From contig MSJH02000698.1 of NCBI GenBank assembly GCA_001931875.2, positions 434,001 through 498,000 on the forward strand: a stretch of DNA of 64,000 bases, read 5' to 3'. Each line of letters begins with the position of its first letter. Positions within the stretch are counted from its first letter, which is position 1. The stretch comes from Byssochlamys sp. IMV 00236 (taxonomy: Eukaryota; Ascomycota; Eurotiomycetes; Eurotiales; Thermoascaceae). Made by a program: the position numbers and the translations under genes. This document shows positions 1 to 11,833 of the stretch, piece by piece. The notes beneath the pieces were generated by a model. The model ran no database searches and was not told where the DNA came from. It worked only from the letters and a program-made list of their open reading frames with translations.

Positions 1-2321
1 TCTTACTTCCCACCGCCAGCAGGACAGGATGAAATTTTGAATGAACCTTGGAAACGAGTCCATTTCCCACCAGAAAGGAAAAAAAGATAGATTATTTCCT
101 TACTGCGGACGTGGCGGCCTCACGCAGAAAAGCCTCATCCACAGCGACTGCCGAAAGACCCTGCGGACTCCGGAGTGGGTTCATCCGCCAGGAACCGGGG
201 TCTGGATCCGTACTCTCTACCTGTCTAATAATCTACTCCTACAAGCAATGCGGATCACAGTCTTAAAGCGAGACAGACCGATATCGCTGGGGAACTTTCC
301 AAGTCACGTGAGTGGTGCTAGACTATGCTCGATCGGAGAGCGTCGAGCAAAAAAAGGGGGGCAGCCCTACTACAGAACCTTCTGGGCGCCGTCCATCGTT
401 TTGAAGCTGCCATCGGGCACGGGCTGTCTATCTAGTCTATTGGACTGGAATACGAGGTCGTCCGACTCTGGTCAGCATCATTCGTATGGTGATCGTCGGA
501 CGACTCCAGAGCGAAAAAAAAAAAGCCTGTCGAAGCAGGAACGGGACGATCACGGAACCCCTCGCGGGTGAGGTCGAAGTTGCACTGCCCTGCCCATGGG
601 GAAAGTTAGATCATCTCGCCGTTGGCAGTTGCACTCGTTTCGTCAGTCGATTCCGGGGTAAAAGTGAGTATGGTATAGTACTACTGGAAGCCCGTGGCTG
701 AAAAGGCGGCTGAGGCAATTATTCTCGACGAAGGCGGAAAATGCCAAACCAGGCATGAAAGTGCGACTAGACTACGCCATCGGACGGAATCCAGTAATAA
801 CTCACCCAAACACTGGACGTCTCGTGCCTCCAGCGTCAGAGGGCTAAACGGTGTCGTATTCAGAGACTGTTGCGTCGAAAAGCGAAAAGTAGCGACCCCT
901 CGCCTGGATTGACCAGAGATCCCTCTTTTTACTTTATTTGGTTCCCTTTTTTGCCTTTATTTCCCTCACCGTTGTTGCTTTAGTGGCAGACGATCCTTGT
1001 AACCTGAGGCAGTGAAGTCATGGTTTTCCCCGGGGTCCTTTCGGCGGATAGCAGCGTACTTTTCTCGGCGGAAACTCGTGGGAAAGATTATTAGCGGTGA
1101 TGGCTTTAGCGGCCTGGTTCCAAGGACCGCTGCTGGGACCGCCACTGGGGGAGCCGACGTGGAGAGACTGCTTGTTCCCCCGCGACGCTGGCTGGCCCGG
1201 GGAAGGGGCACGAGCGAATCAGCGGCTCCGGTGTCGGGGGGAGTCCCTGGAGATGGAAGACACTCGGGGATCGTCGACGAAAAGGCCCGCTGCGATCGAT
1301 GGTCCCCGACGTCAGCAAATATGGTATGGCTCTCTCGAGTCGTCAAGGTGGCTCGCGCGCGATGCAGAGAGCGGGGCGAGTCACTCGTCTGGAGATCGCA
1401 AGCAGACTAGACTGTCTATCTAGCGGCTGCTTGCAAGTTGATTTGATTTGGTTGCATACTTTCATGAAACTTCATGATCAGTAGTGAGTAGGTAATAATA
1501 AATTGGATAGAGTGGTCTGGCGCTTATGGACGAATTGTGTGTGTGTGTGCAAGAACAAGCAGTTCGCCCGCTGCGTCACGAGTTCCATCGTTTTTACTTA
1601 CTGCCGGACTCGGCGCATGTGCCTGCCGGTGGCCACAGGGATTCTGGTATACTCCGTACCATAGTTACTTTACTACTAGGTATTTTATTATTCTTCCTGG
1701 CGTCTCTCTGGCCAGCACAGTCGACGCATTCCCAACGAGGCCTGCAGGCGACGCCAAGTGGGGGTATTCTGGTAATTTATCCAATCAGCCCCCTGCCTGA
1801 ACAATCGGCCGCCAGGTGTTTGCTGCCTTTCCCAAGACTCGTCGTGTTCCCAAGTTTCCCCCCCTTGGCCGCTCCCCACGACTGACCACCCGCGCCCGCT
1901 CCACTTGGTGGAACCAGCCTGACCTCCCCTTCCCAAGGCGCCCCCAAAAGATGGCCGCTTACCACGTCTATCCATAATAATCCATTATCCATAATCCATA
2001 TCCATATCCGTCCGGTCCTGCCCCCGTGTTCCGCTTTCCCATTCTTATCCACTCTCCTCTCCTTCTAGACGTACGCTTAGATACTCTCGACTCTCTATCT
2101 TATCACCCTGGGCCATTTGCAAATCGATCTGGCAATTGGACACGAGAAAAGGAAGAAAAAAGAGACGGACGAAAAAAAAAAGAAGATATCAAAAACGAAA
2201 GAAAACGAAAACGAAAACGACAGAACTATACGACGACGAACTTGCCCAGACTGGGGTGTCACGACGCGCACGGGGACAGATGCAGACGACTGGTTGTGCC
2301 AGAACGTGTTAAACCGCCAAC
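1..2321. other. Long gene-free region upstream of facB
   Basis: No convincing gene is seen in these 2.3 kb. The open frames (for example 41-571 +, 966-1346 -, 1012-1410 +) overlap one another in several frames and show no recognisable motif. The last 400 bp are pyrimidine-rich, then purine-rich (2140-2225), as is usual for a fungal core promoter and 5' leader. The region therefore probably holds the facB promoter and leader. Confidence 0.55.
1758..1785 (+). promoter_or_regulatory. Candidate CreA-type and CCAAT sites upstream of facB
   Basis: A GTGGGG hexamer (1758-1763) fits the CreA consensus SYGGRG. A CCAAT box (1781-1785, followed by CA) lies about 540 bp before the facB start codon. Carbon repression of facB by CreA is known in Aspergillus. 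That these particular sites function is inference, because short motifs occur often by chance. Confidence 0.3.
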
Positions 2322-5179
2322 ATGCCGGGAATTCTACCGATGAAAGTCATCAAGGTGGGCAGCAGCTCCCAGAGCCGCATTGCCCAGGCCTGTGATCGTT
2401 GTCGAAGCAAGAAGATTCGATGTGATGGCATTCGACCATGCTGCTCGCAATGTGCCAATGTGGGTTTCGAGTGCAAGACCAGCGACAAGCTGAGCCGTCG
2501 CGCCTTCCCGCGAGGATACACAGAATCTCTGGAGGATCGGGTACGGACGTTGGAGGCCGAAGTACGGGAACTGAAGGGACTGCTCGACGAGAAGGACGAG
2601 AAGATCGATGTGCTCTCCCGCATACATTCGTTTTCCCCTCATCCACACAAGACGGCGTTGAAATCACCGGCGGCAGAAGAGAAGAAACAGACGACGACAA
2701 CGAATCACAGCGGTGAAGGTGTCATTCGGGTGCAGCATTCACCGTCGCTGCTGAGGAACCCTACATCAGACACTCCATTTGCCGGTCCCTCGAGCACTAG
2801 AGCGTTTGTTGGTATGTATACTCTTCCTCCACGGATGACGCAGTAGTTGTGGGTGACAGGATGCTGACGAGCGTTGTTGATAGATGTGTTCACGAGTAAA
2901 CTGGAGGAGAACGGCCAGTCCGCTTCGAGTTTCTCGACGCAGGAGCTGACTTCGTCTCCGCCCATGATCTCCTACCCCGTCCTCGATCAGACCATCAAGA
3001 CTCCTCCTCGATTGGTATCGGACCAATTAATCAATATCTTCTTCCAAGAATGGGCGCCGCTCTATCCGGTGGTCCATCGACCAACGATTCTCAAGACCTA
3101 CGATCACTACCTCACTGATGCAGACTCTCTGTCCAGCAACAAATACGCCGCGGCTCAGTTGAACCTCATCTTTGGAATTGCTGCGCTTTCTGCGAGGGTA
3201 AGATACCACAGCGCTTCGATTTGATCCGTTGAGCATGCTGACCATGGCAACAGTCGAGGACCAACCAGGATCCAGCGTTCTTTGAACAGAACTGGTACCC
3301 CGCTCTGGAGTCTCTGTCCGGAGATGTGTCCATCGGCACTCTTCAGTGCCTCATCTTGGCCCAGATGTACTGCACCGCTAAGGCGGACTACAAAGGTCTC
3401 TCGCGGTATCGTGGTCTTGCGGTCGGACTAGTCCACCAGCTGGGGCTCCACCAGAGTCAGAAACGCTTCTCTATGAACCCGTTGACCAGCGAGACCAGAA
3501 AGAAGGTCTTCTGGTGTCAATATGTTCTGGATCGGTACGCTCTCTCTTCGCTAATAACGATGTTTTATTGGAGCTAACAAGTCTCAACAGTTTCTCTGCT
3601 GCTCTGACCGGCCTGCCCGTGCTCCTGCGTGAAGACGATATCCGAACCGAGTACCCTGCGGATGTGGACGACGAGAATGTGACGGAGACTGGCTTCCTTC
3701 CTACGCTTCCGGGCGAATCGACACGCCTGTCCAGCGCCCTTGCATTGTTTGCCGCTTCGCGGATTCTGAACAAAGTTCTGGAAGACTTGTATCCCTCGCC
3801 CGCGGGATATGAGATCCCAGTCTCCAAGCTCCATGCGTTGTCCGAGCAGTTGGATGGGTGGTCCAAGAACCTTCCTCCGCACCTGAGACTCGAGTTCGCG
3901 CAGGACAAGCCTAGCACCAATGTGACCAGCAGTCGGTCTCCTCTTCTGGTAAGCTCGATCATTCTTCGTCCTTGACCCTGGTACTGACTCTACGTAGTCG
4001 ATGGTGTATTATTACATCCGAACACTGATCCACCGCCCTGCGGTCTGCTTTGGAGATGCTACCATTGCATCCACTTCTGTCCTCGCTCTGTCCGACTCGA
4101 ATAAGCACATGATCCAAATTCTGGACTTGCTCGATGAGAGGAGGATGAGCCTGTCCTTCTGCATGAGCAGGAAGGAACTGGTCTTCCTATCTGGACTGGG
4201 CCTGCTTTGGCAGAACATGGGTCTGAAGCGCGACAGCAAGCTTGCCAAGGAGAGCCAGAAGCTTCTCTCGACCGTCATCGACCAGCTTGAATCAGAATCA
4301 GCCGGAGCCGCAGCTGAATTCACCGTGGTTGCCAACCTGCTCATCTCTGTCGATGGTGGGAAGCGCGAAGCGGCCGCCAAACAATCGCCCGAGATGCGCG
4401 AGTCATCTCTCAAGCCCAAGTCTCCAAAGAAGCAGTACCAGCCCTTGAAGTCTCGTGGATCGGTCTCCGGGCCCTCATACCAGCCAGCACGAGCGGAGTC
4501 TCACTCCCGCAGAGCTACCATCACCAACGCCAGCCCTCCAACGCCCCACCGGCACATTCGCTCTTCAAGCCGGTCTAGCCTCCCCGCCCAGCAGACGGAC
4601 CACATGGGTCAGATGGGCGCAGAGAAGCCTCGAATCAACGATCCTTCTCTAGAGTACAATAACTTCGAGTACTTCCCTCTCAACGCTGACTCTCATCGCG
4701 CCATGTCTTCCTCGGATCTTCCCAAGTCTGCCCTCAGTATGGCGGATTGGGAGTTCGTCGTCAGTGACATGGCGCAGGGCCACTCCAATATCTTCACCGG
4801 GATCTACGGAGGAAAGGAATGCGGTGAAGACCACGGGCCTTTTGCTTCTCTGACTGCTGAATTTCAGCAACAGCATCCCAATTCCTTGAGCATCCAGCCC
4901 CATGCCACTGAGGCTCACAGCTTGTCGCCAGAAGCCTGGTCTTCCAGCAGTGGCGACTTGCCGCACAACCAAGGGGCAACCACCCAGAGTGTTCTGAGCT
5001 ACTCGGAGGAGAGTCTGGGAAGCGCCGAGGAGGTGTCGCCGCTTAATGATATGGGACTGCACCACCAGGATAACGTGAACCTGATGGATCCTTTTAAGGG
5101 GATCATCATCCCGGCGGCAGATGACGAAATTGATGATTTTGGCCTGGTCGACGGCTGGGATCGACGACTGGCGGTTTAA
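2322..5179 (+). CDS. facB: FacB, Zn(II)2Cys6 activator of acetate utilisation
   Basis: The model has five exons (2322-2811, 2884-3197, 3254-3534, 3591-3948, 3998-5179) joined by GT-AG introns and encodes 874 aa, close to Aspergillus FacB (about 867 aa). The start begins [13 protein letters not shown], as in FacB. A zinc binuclear cluster follows at residues 24-51 (Cys 24, 27, 34, 41, 44, 51, with an extra Cys40). Next comes a heptad-rich coiled coil (about 69-98) for dimerisation, then a fungal-specific middle domain (about 200-480). The C-terminal half is Ser/Pro/Gln-rich and ends in acidic patches typical of an activation domain. FacB is nuclear and switches on acetyl-CoA synthetase, glyoxylate-bypass and acetamidase genes in response to acetate. 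The gene stands alone, with a long upstream region. The identity rests on the near-diagnostic N-terminus and overall length. Confidence 0.92.
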
Positions 5180-5726
5180 GTGCTTTTTTGCTTCCACCAA
5201 ATCGGAAACGGTCGTTTGGTGTATTTGGAGTTCGCTGCCATGAGTCTGGCAGCATATATTCTATTCTTCAGGAGGGAACCTTTTTTGGAATTGGCTATCA
5301 TGGATTCGATTCTATTGGCGACAGCAAGGTCTGGTGCAGGCTTTTTGGGCGATTTGGATTAATGATTTCATTCTGATGGGCCTTGTATATCTATCTACAT
5401 TTTTTCTTAAGCGTTAGCGATTCAATGATGGATATTCTCTATGAATTCTCCCGTCGAAAGGCATCTACTGCCAAAGGATCTAAACAAGGCATGATGGTAT
5501 AGTGAAACATTGTAACACAGACGTTCTGATAGAACGTTGCGCCAACTCAAAATCAAGACCATCCTAAGAATAGCTTGTGGGTCTCGTGGCTCTCTCTCTG
5601 CAGATGATCCATTTAGCCCCCGTTAAGGAGACGCCCACATCCCAGGAGGCTGGACAGTGGAAGATCAGTTGTGTTTTTGCCCCTGGCCCGCTTGCTAGTC
5701 TGCATCCACATGTGACTACATGTCAG
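5180..5726. other. facB 3' region, no gene seen
   Basis: This stretch is AT-rich downstream sequence after the facB stop. It likely holds the 3' UTR and polyadenylation region. The only open frames are short and overlapping. Confidence 0.4.
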
Positions 5727-6210
5727 CTCACCTCGTCGGTCATGTGATCCTCACCTCGCACGGACCAAAAAAGCGCCAAGCCTTGTAAGCCCACCTCACC
5801 TCGTTATAATAATCCCTCCTAGGTAAGGTCACATGACCAGCTATTGTGCCATTCCCGGGGGTCATTCCCGTTAAATATAGTTAAAGGTCTTACTCAGAGT
5901 AACCCCCTTTACTCTGGGTAAATATAATAGTTAAAAGGAGTTTTATTCCCGGTAAAGATCTCACCGGGCAGGTATTAAAACCCGGGAAGGATATTTAGGA
6001 TTATAGGATATAAGCTCGCCGACCAATATAAGCTGGGGACCCGGAGCGACCCCCTCCTAGGTAAGACCTTTAACTAAGTCTCCCCCCGGAGAGGATAATA
6101 GTTATAACTAGGGGATAACTAGGGGACAAGGTGGGGTTAGAATTCAACGAGGTGAGGTAGGCTCTAAAAGGGTCCGTGCGAGGTGAGAATCACATGACCG
6201 ACGAGGTGAG
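5727..6210. mobile_element. Foldback/MITE-like element with terminal inverted repeats
   Basis: The left arm (5727-5766, starting CTCACCTCGTCGG) and the right arm (6171-6210) are reverse complements over about 40 bp with one mismatch. A second, inner pair matches imperfectly: 5786-5803 against about 6145-6162, built on the motif ACCTCACCTCGTT. The 484-bp unit has no ORF. It carries further palindromes, such as TTACTCAGAGTAA at 5890-5902 and a CCATTCCCGGG/CCCGGGAAGG pair (about 5850 and 5981). CCTCCTAGGTAAG also occurs twice in direct orientation (about 5815 and 6055). A clean target-site duplication was not found. A non-autonomous DNA element or foldback repeat is the best reading. Confidence 0.6.
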
Positions 6211-6502
6211 GTGACCTGTGTCCTGGCATGGACATCGACGATAGCTTTGTCAAGACCCACTTGGAGACGCAGCAGAAGGTATATTTTCTTTTTTTTTGCC
6301 CTGGGTTGTGTGATATGTCTTATTTATATTGCTAGTTTATATTGTAATGCTTTTTTAGAGGTGGAGACCTGATTGCTTGCTCATGGGATGGGTAGATGAT
6401 CGAGTGAGGGAAGCTGTGGTTATTTTGTATGTAGTACAGTACTATATACTGTATGTAGTAGTTAAGTACATACAATCACCATCTAAATCCGATTTAATTT
6501 AG

Positions 6503-7847
6503 TTAACATAGTGATTCCTCTACCAAAGCCTTGAACGCTCCAAGAAGATCATTCTTCAAATCCAGCCAATTCTCCAACCCCACACTAATCCTCAGCAGCT
6601 TTCGATCGACTCTCAAATCAGACAATGCCCGCCATTCGATCAACGACTCGACGCCTCCAAGGCTAGTCGCATGATGGAAAAAGGCCAATTTGCTAGGTAA
6701 ACGCCGAGCGAACTCCTCGTTGCGCAGAACGAGAGAGAAGACCGGTCCGAAGCCATTGGGCATCTGTTTCCGGACCCATGGCTCATCTTGAAGACTGACG
6801 TGGTGGATTTTCTCGACGACAGTCTGGACGAAGTAATCTTCACTTCCCTTCGCGGGTTCTATATTATTCAAACCACGCTGAAGCCAAGCGATCAACTCCG
6901 CTGCATTCTGACTCGCGCGCTGAACACGAATTTCCAACGTCCGCAGACTCCGCACACCAAGCCATCCCTCCAGATTACCCATAACGTTCCCAATAGCCAG
7001 TCTATCTTCCAGAAGAGTCTTAGTCCACTCTTCATTCTTCGTCGCAACCACCCCGCATAATAAATCGCTATGACCCCCGAAATACTTCGACCCAGAATGC
7101 AAAACGATATCCGCACCCCATAGAAACGGATCCTGCAGACCGGGCGGACCGAACGTGCTATCAACAATAAGATACGCTCCTCTCGAATGGGCCTTTATGG
7201 CATATTCCTCGATATTAAACGCCGTTCCGAACGGGTTGATTGGTGTTTCGAGGAGGATTACATCCCCCTTTTCTAGGCTTGAGGCGGGGCAGTCAAGGGG
7301 GAGTTTCTGTAGGCCTGACAGTCGGGATATTACGGAGATCACTTCGTGACTGCCGTGGTAGCCGTCGCCGAGGGAGATGTGGTGAGGGTTTAGGAGGGTT
7401 AGGGTCGCGTGGAGGGCGGCGAGGCCGGAGGAGTAGCTGATTGCGTGGCCGTGGAGGAGGGAGGAGAGGATGGTTTCGAAACGTGTGGTGTTGGGTGCGA
7501 ATTCGCGGGAGTAAATGTAGTTGTTTCCGGTGAATTCGGCCTGGGGGGTATCGTTTTGTGTTAGTGTTCTGGATATGGAGAGGGAGGGGGTATTTGCTGT
7601 TCTTTTTTGTGTGGAATTGCTAGTGCTAGGGAAAGAGGTATGTATGTACATACGTATGAATGGATGGGTGGGTGGATATACGTACAACAGGATCTGCGCT
7701 GGGGATCAATTTCTCCGGTTCATTGGGATATCTATATGTAGTGGACAAGTGGATTGGAGGCGCAACGTCCGTCACTTGGTTTAAAGGGTCATCAGCATGT
7801 AAAGCTTGCGTGGCAGGATGAGCTGGAGAGTTATTTGCTGGTGGCAT
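6503..7847 (-). CDS. Cys/Met-metabolism PLP-dependent enzyme (cystathionine gamma-synthase/beta-lyase family)
   Basis: There are two exons (7847-7686 and 7540-6503, minus strand) with a 145-bp intron, giving 399 aa, the usual size for this fold-type I family. The ATG at 7847 gives the start MPPANNSPAHPATQALHADD, and the frame is open further upstream only through non-ATG codons. Conserved pieces are the N-terminal PPIHLSTTY block, the YSREFAPNTTRFE substrate/cofactor segment, an SSGLAALHA helix, and VDSTFGPP before the PLP-lysine motif SGSKYFGGHSD (Lys about 206). Such enzymes handle sulfur amino acids through the cystathionine or homocysteine pathways in the cytosol. The exact reaction (gamma-synthase, beta-lyase, gamma-lyase or a secondary-metabolic variant) cannot be assigned by reading. 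It is transcribed toward the foldback element and has the PaiB-like gene behind it. Confidence 0.85.
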
Positions 7848-8329
7848 TGCGGTTGAGATAGATGTATAGGAGGTAGTTATAGGAATCAGTGTTGGAGCAT
7901 GCAATGAACAAGGGTACAACACTTTGAGCTGGATTGGTACTTAGAGTCCTTCCCTTATATTTATAGGGATTCTAGCTATATATAACAATACTGGAAGCAA
8001 CTTCAAGCCAAGTAATAGAGAATAATAATATGTTATATGGACCAAATGCCCCGCTCCCATTAACTTCTTAAATAGGCAATTTGACTTTTGCCGCTGCCCC
8101 ACTCCCGTCAAGTTCCTAGAATGGAAAGTTGATAGCATATAATACATGCGGCATCTAATTGTCTGTTATTATTATTATTATTATTATTGAACAGAGTAGA
8201 AACTTGGTTGTGTCTGGTTTAGCTCTAGAGGACTGGTGCTGGTAATGCAATAGGTATCTAGCTGCTAGTTACAATGCGCTTTGCGGATGGGTAAAAATAA
8301 TGACTCATGCATACAGAAACGATTCAACT
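7848..8329. other. Intergenic region with a TTA microsatellite
   Basis: This is the promoter side of the PLP enzyme and the 3' side of the PaiB-like gene. It is AT-rich. A 23-bp (TTA)n run occupies 8166-8188. A near-repeated segment, roughly AATGGAAAGTTGA/CAATTTGACTTTTGCC with CCCGCTCCC/CCCACTCCC, occurs around 8045-8130. No coding signal is seen. Confidence 0.5.
8166..8188. repeat. (TTA)n microsatellite
   Basis: A 23-bp perfect TTA trinucleotide run lies in the intergenic region upstream of the PLP enzyme. Confidence 0.85.
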
Positions 8330-9109
8330 CTACTTCTTCGAATTCGAATCCAGCAACTCGCTTCTTTCCTTCACAGTCTTCGAAATCCCCTTCCCAACCT
8401 CCGTCCCCAACTGCTCAAACCCCTCAATTACACCCTGTTGGTCTCCCAGACCCATCTCCTGACTCATCTTAAACTTCCCCTGGAGACGATCGATCCTGAT
8501 CTCAATCCCGATAATATTCTTCTTCAACAGCTGCACATACGACGCTGGCGCATCGGACACTTTCCACGAACCCGGCCTGTCCCCTTCTCCCGTATACCCC
8601 ATAACAGACATTTCTGCATGCTGACTCAGTTCCTCAACCTGCTTCTGGAGAAACGAACTCGTCTCCTCTGATTTCGAATCGCAATATACGCGAATCTTGC
8701 CGTATGCCTGTGCGGCAGAATAGTTCCATGTCGGGACGACTTTTCCTGTATTTGGCTTTGTTTCCGTGTAGAATTTCGGTGTCACGTAGTGATGGTATGG
8801 TCCGTTGAAGAGAATTAGGACTTCATCTGGTAGTTCGAGTGGGTGGCTCCCTTCGTTTGGTGAGTTCGCTTCTAGCGCTTCCATGAGGACTTTTGCTTGT
8901 GGATTCTGCTTTGCTATGTGGCCCCGCAGGATGCCATGTGTTTCATCCTCGGATTCTGGCACGTCGAGGAGAAATGGAATATGGCTCGATTGAATAGTGG
9001 GGTGATTGGCTGATGGGATTGCAGTGGTCAGTATCCCTAGGGGATTCTCGCGGATGAGTTGGTGTAGAATGGGGATAGATGACTCTGCGTGGGCGGCTCG
9101 GAGATACAT
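8330..9109 (-). CDS. PaiB-like FMN-binding split-barrel protein
   Basis: This is one intronless frame of 259 aa, the normal length for fungal PaiB-like proteins. It starts MYLRAAHAESS. The hallmarks are the N-terminal MYLRAAHAE block, NPLGILTT with the following SSHIPFLLD strand, an RGHIAKQNPQ segment, NGPYHHYVTPKFY, and VVPTWNYSAAQAYGKIR, which forms the FMN-binding barrel. The C-terminal helical tail ends in a Ser/Lys-rich stretch. Bacterial PaiB is a negative regulator. In fungi the family's role is unproven, and a cytosolic flavin-binding protein is as far as the sequence goes. It lies 482 bp behind the PLP enzyme on the same strand, but no functional link is shown. Confidence 0.85.
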   Translation of the reverse strand: MYLRAAHAESSIPILHQLIRENPLGILTTAIPSANHPTIQSSHIPFLLDVPESEDETHGILRGHIAKQNPQAKVLMEALEANSPNEGSHPLELPDEVLILFNGPYHHYVTPKFYTETKPNTGKVVPTWNYSAAQAYGKIRVYCDSKSEETSSFLQKQVEELSQHAEMSVMGYTGEGDRPGSWKVSDAPASYVQLLKKNIIGIEIRIDRLQGKFKMSQEMGLGDQQGVIEGFEQLGTEVGKGISKTVKERSELLDSNSKK

Positions 9110-10009
9110 GATGTGATGTTCTGGGATGATCGAGAGTGAGTCAGAGGGGTTGAGTTGAAAGGAGTTATTTTATCAGCTGGGTAGAATATCTTAAACAATT
9201 TATAACTACACAGACATACAGAACTCCCCCGCCTCCGCGGAGATCATGGTAATCGGGGATTAATATCACCGCGGTCTGATTGGTAGATTACGCCGATAAT
9301 TGAGGGTAGTTCCCGACGAGACCAACCGCTTGGATAAATCATCCAAGGACATGCTGCTAGGTTCCACTTGGTATTGAGCTATGTTGGAGCTTGCCTACCT
9401 GCAGACCTTCCTCTTGTCGGGTTTCTCCCACGCCTTTCTAGCTCCACCCATAGAGATAAATGGGCTGAGCTATGGTAGTTGCTAGAGGGCTCAAGCTCTA
9501 CGAGCTTTGCTCCAGAAGCTATCTGTACTGGTACTCGATGGATAGCTTTGTATCTTGAGTCACGATGCCTGTGGTGTGTCAGGATAACTTTCGAGCATAT
9601 TCGTTGTCCTTCCTAGTCTCGTATTTCCATGCGAGCGATCTGCATTATCAATATGGATATATCATCAGGCCATCTGGCTGGGGACTACCCCAGAAAAGAG
9701 CAGGAATTCCTAATTGAATCAATGTCTAAATCTGGGGCTCATTACCTAGTTTTATTTGTCCTTGCGCCATCTCTATCCGTAAGCTTCAGGGGTTTGTATT
9801 GGACTGCTGTTATTAATAACCTTAATCCTACCGATACCTCAAGCGCTGGTCCAGGTACGAACTTTCATCCGCTTTTCGGTACAGACTAGTAGATATCGCA
9901 TGTTTCTTACTATTTCTTCTTCGACATGGTGTAGTTACTAGTTCTCTCCGAATTAATCGATAGTCTATGAACATATAGCACTATTTCTGACAGGCCCAGT
10001 CGGCTCATC
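9110..10009. other. Intergenic, no gene seen
   Basis: These 900 bp lie between the PaiB-like promoter and the 3' end of the zinc-cluster factor. The single frame at 9629-9889 (+) has no recognisable motif. The 9400-9540 part is rich in repeated AGCT-containing words (for example CTCTACGAGCTTTGCTCC) but has no clear repeat unit. Confidence 0.4.
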
Positions 10010-11833
10010 CTATATAAGGAGCCAATCGGCACCCAAGCAACCTATAGTGAATATCCATTGCGACGAGTCACCTCCCTGCCCATCAACATGTTGCCAGTAT
10101 GTCTGTAATATCTTTGCAGCGTTAATCACGTTTAAACAACTCGTGTCCTCCCAGAACTTCTCCAGACAACCAATCAGAAAGTCTCTTTGGGCTTGCCATC
10201 GGCACTCCAGGCCAGCAATGCAGATAGGCCAGAGTGCACATTTTAATAGAGTCCTGTCATCTTTCAAGATACCAATTAATTCGATTAGTATGCAAAGCAG
10301 GTCATCCTGCGCCGTGGTGCGTTGAGCGAAAGCATCGAGGACGCGTTCGCCGTATATGAGAGCCCCAGTCTTGTATGATTCTGATAATATGCAAAGACGA
10401 CTTATGTCCTGCTCTGGTGAATGGTGTGACTGTGGCAGACTGGATACCCAAGCATGGTAATCGAAATTGCGTATAGATTCGAGCATGCGGCCAATATCTT
10501 GTATATGGTCCGTAAGAGTGCCTTGATCGAACGGCTCCGAGCCAGCAATGATGTCTCTCTTGAGCGAGAAGAATTGTATTGCGTTGAGTAGATATCCTGG
10601 GCATCCAAGAAAGGATTGTTCCACCGTTTCTTGTAATGATATATCTGGATAGACCGAGGAAGAATACTGGGAAATCAATTTTGGACGCACAAACGTTGCT
10701 CCAAGGGTTTCGATCCTGATGCTCCATTAGCAATATATCATAACAAATGTGTGGACTCCAAATCAACACCGTGAGGTAGAAATACAAGTAGATCTGCTTG
10801 GTGATGAAGCTGCGTATTCGCTGCACTGTTCGCCCCGGATCCTGGCTGATTCCGTTCTGCGATTGGGCCGACACCTGGAATGCTGACATCAAGCGCTTGG
10901 CGCCTTCAAGATGAAAGTTCCATCTATCACTTCCGGACTCTAAGAGGTCCAGGAATATCAGAAGGAATATGCTGGCCACTGTACTATCTCTCCTGTGTAA
11001 GATCGCTTCGTGGAGAGCACTCGAAAGTTCTTTCATAGCGCGGCACTTGAAAGATAGTGCGTCCTGTTGGGCCTTTATGGTCTCGACAGACCTCGTCATT
11101 TCTGACTGATGGAAGGACCGGCCTGTGTTGGCTTTGTGACATGCTGCGAGAGCGAGGACAGATTGTAAGAGGATAGGATCTTCCAGAGCAAGAGCAATTA
11201 GACTCCGGAAGGGGTTCTCTTCGCTGTCGTACACGATGAAGAGCTTGCATATGTGACCATTATCTGTTATCTCTCATTAGGCCTGTGAATACGTTTTCGA
11301 AGAGCAGACTGAGAGTTGCCACTTACAATAATCAAGGTAATATCTACCCGCTTCATTCAAGTTTGAGATAGAAGGGTCTCCCAGAACGACTGGCAAATTT
11401 GGCGAAGAGTTGTCGAAATGCATTATGCCAGATTCTGTATGACAATTAGCTCTAGTTCATTAGGCTATATGACAGGCATCACTATGCGACAGTACTAGAG
11501 AATACCAGTGAATAACGATGGGCATGAGGGAAGCCTACCGTCATGTTTAACGTTTCTTCTGATCACACATGTGCTATGTTGGATAGAAGATTTAGTTCCT
11601 GTACGACCGGTATGTTTTACTGTCTCTTTAAGGGTATTTGGTCCTCTAGCACCAACGTGTCCGTCCTCTAGGGACACACCCCGCATCTTGCCCCGGATGG
11701 CCACACCCTTAACCCATCTAACAGGTCTTTTCTCCAGACATTCTAGACCGGCCTTTGCACATTTTGCGCACGGCCTCTGGAGGCCGCTGCATTGGATTCG
11801 CCGCTGACGGCACGTATAGCAAGGGCCATTCAT
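10010..11833 (-). CDS. Zn(II)2Cys6 transcription factor, putative regulator of the adjacent reductase
   Basis: Four exons (11833-11539, 11434-11327, 11263-10786, 10715-10010) give 528 aa with phases that close at each junction. The N-terminal cluster has the spacing C-x2-C-x6-C-x6-C-x2-C-x6-C (Cys 5, 8, 15, 22, 25, 32), starting at the fifth residue, followed by basic residues. Exons 2-3 create GRYYLDYYNGHICKLF, a motif common in the fungal transcription-factor domain 2 family, followed by PFRSLIALALEDPILLQSVLALAACH. The rest is the alpha-helical regulatory domain. It should be nuclear. Position supports a pathway-specific role: an A-T-R reductase begins about 1.4 kb away on the same strand with a zinc-cluster relic between. 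The target genes are not known. Confidence 0.82.

Noticed and set aside
4649..5200. 183-aa minus-strand frame over the facB 3' end
   Set aside because: It is antisense to the well-supported facB last exon and has no motif. It is a shadow frame.
6503..7687. Reading the PLP enzyme as one 394-aa ORF
   Set aside because: The first 40 residues of that frame are low-complexity intron translation. Splicing 7685-7541 restores the conserved STTY and EFTGNNYIYSRE blocks.
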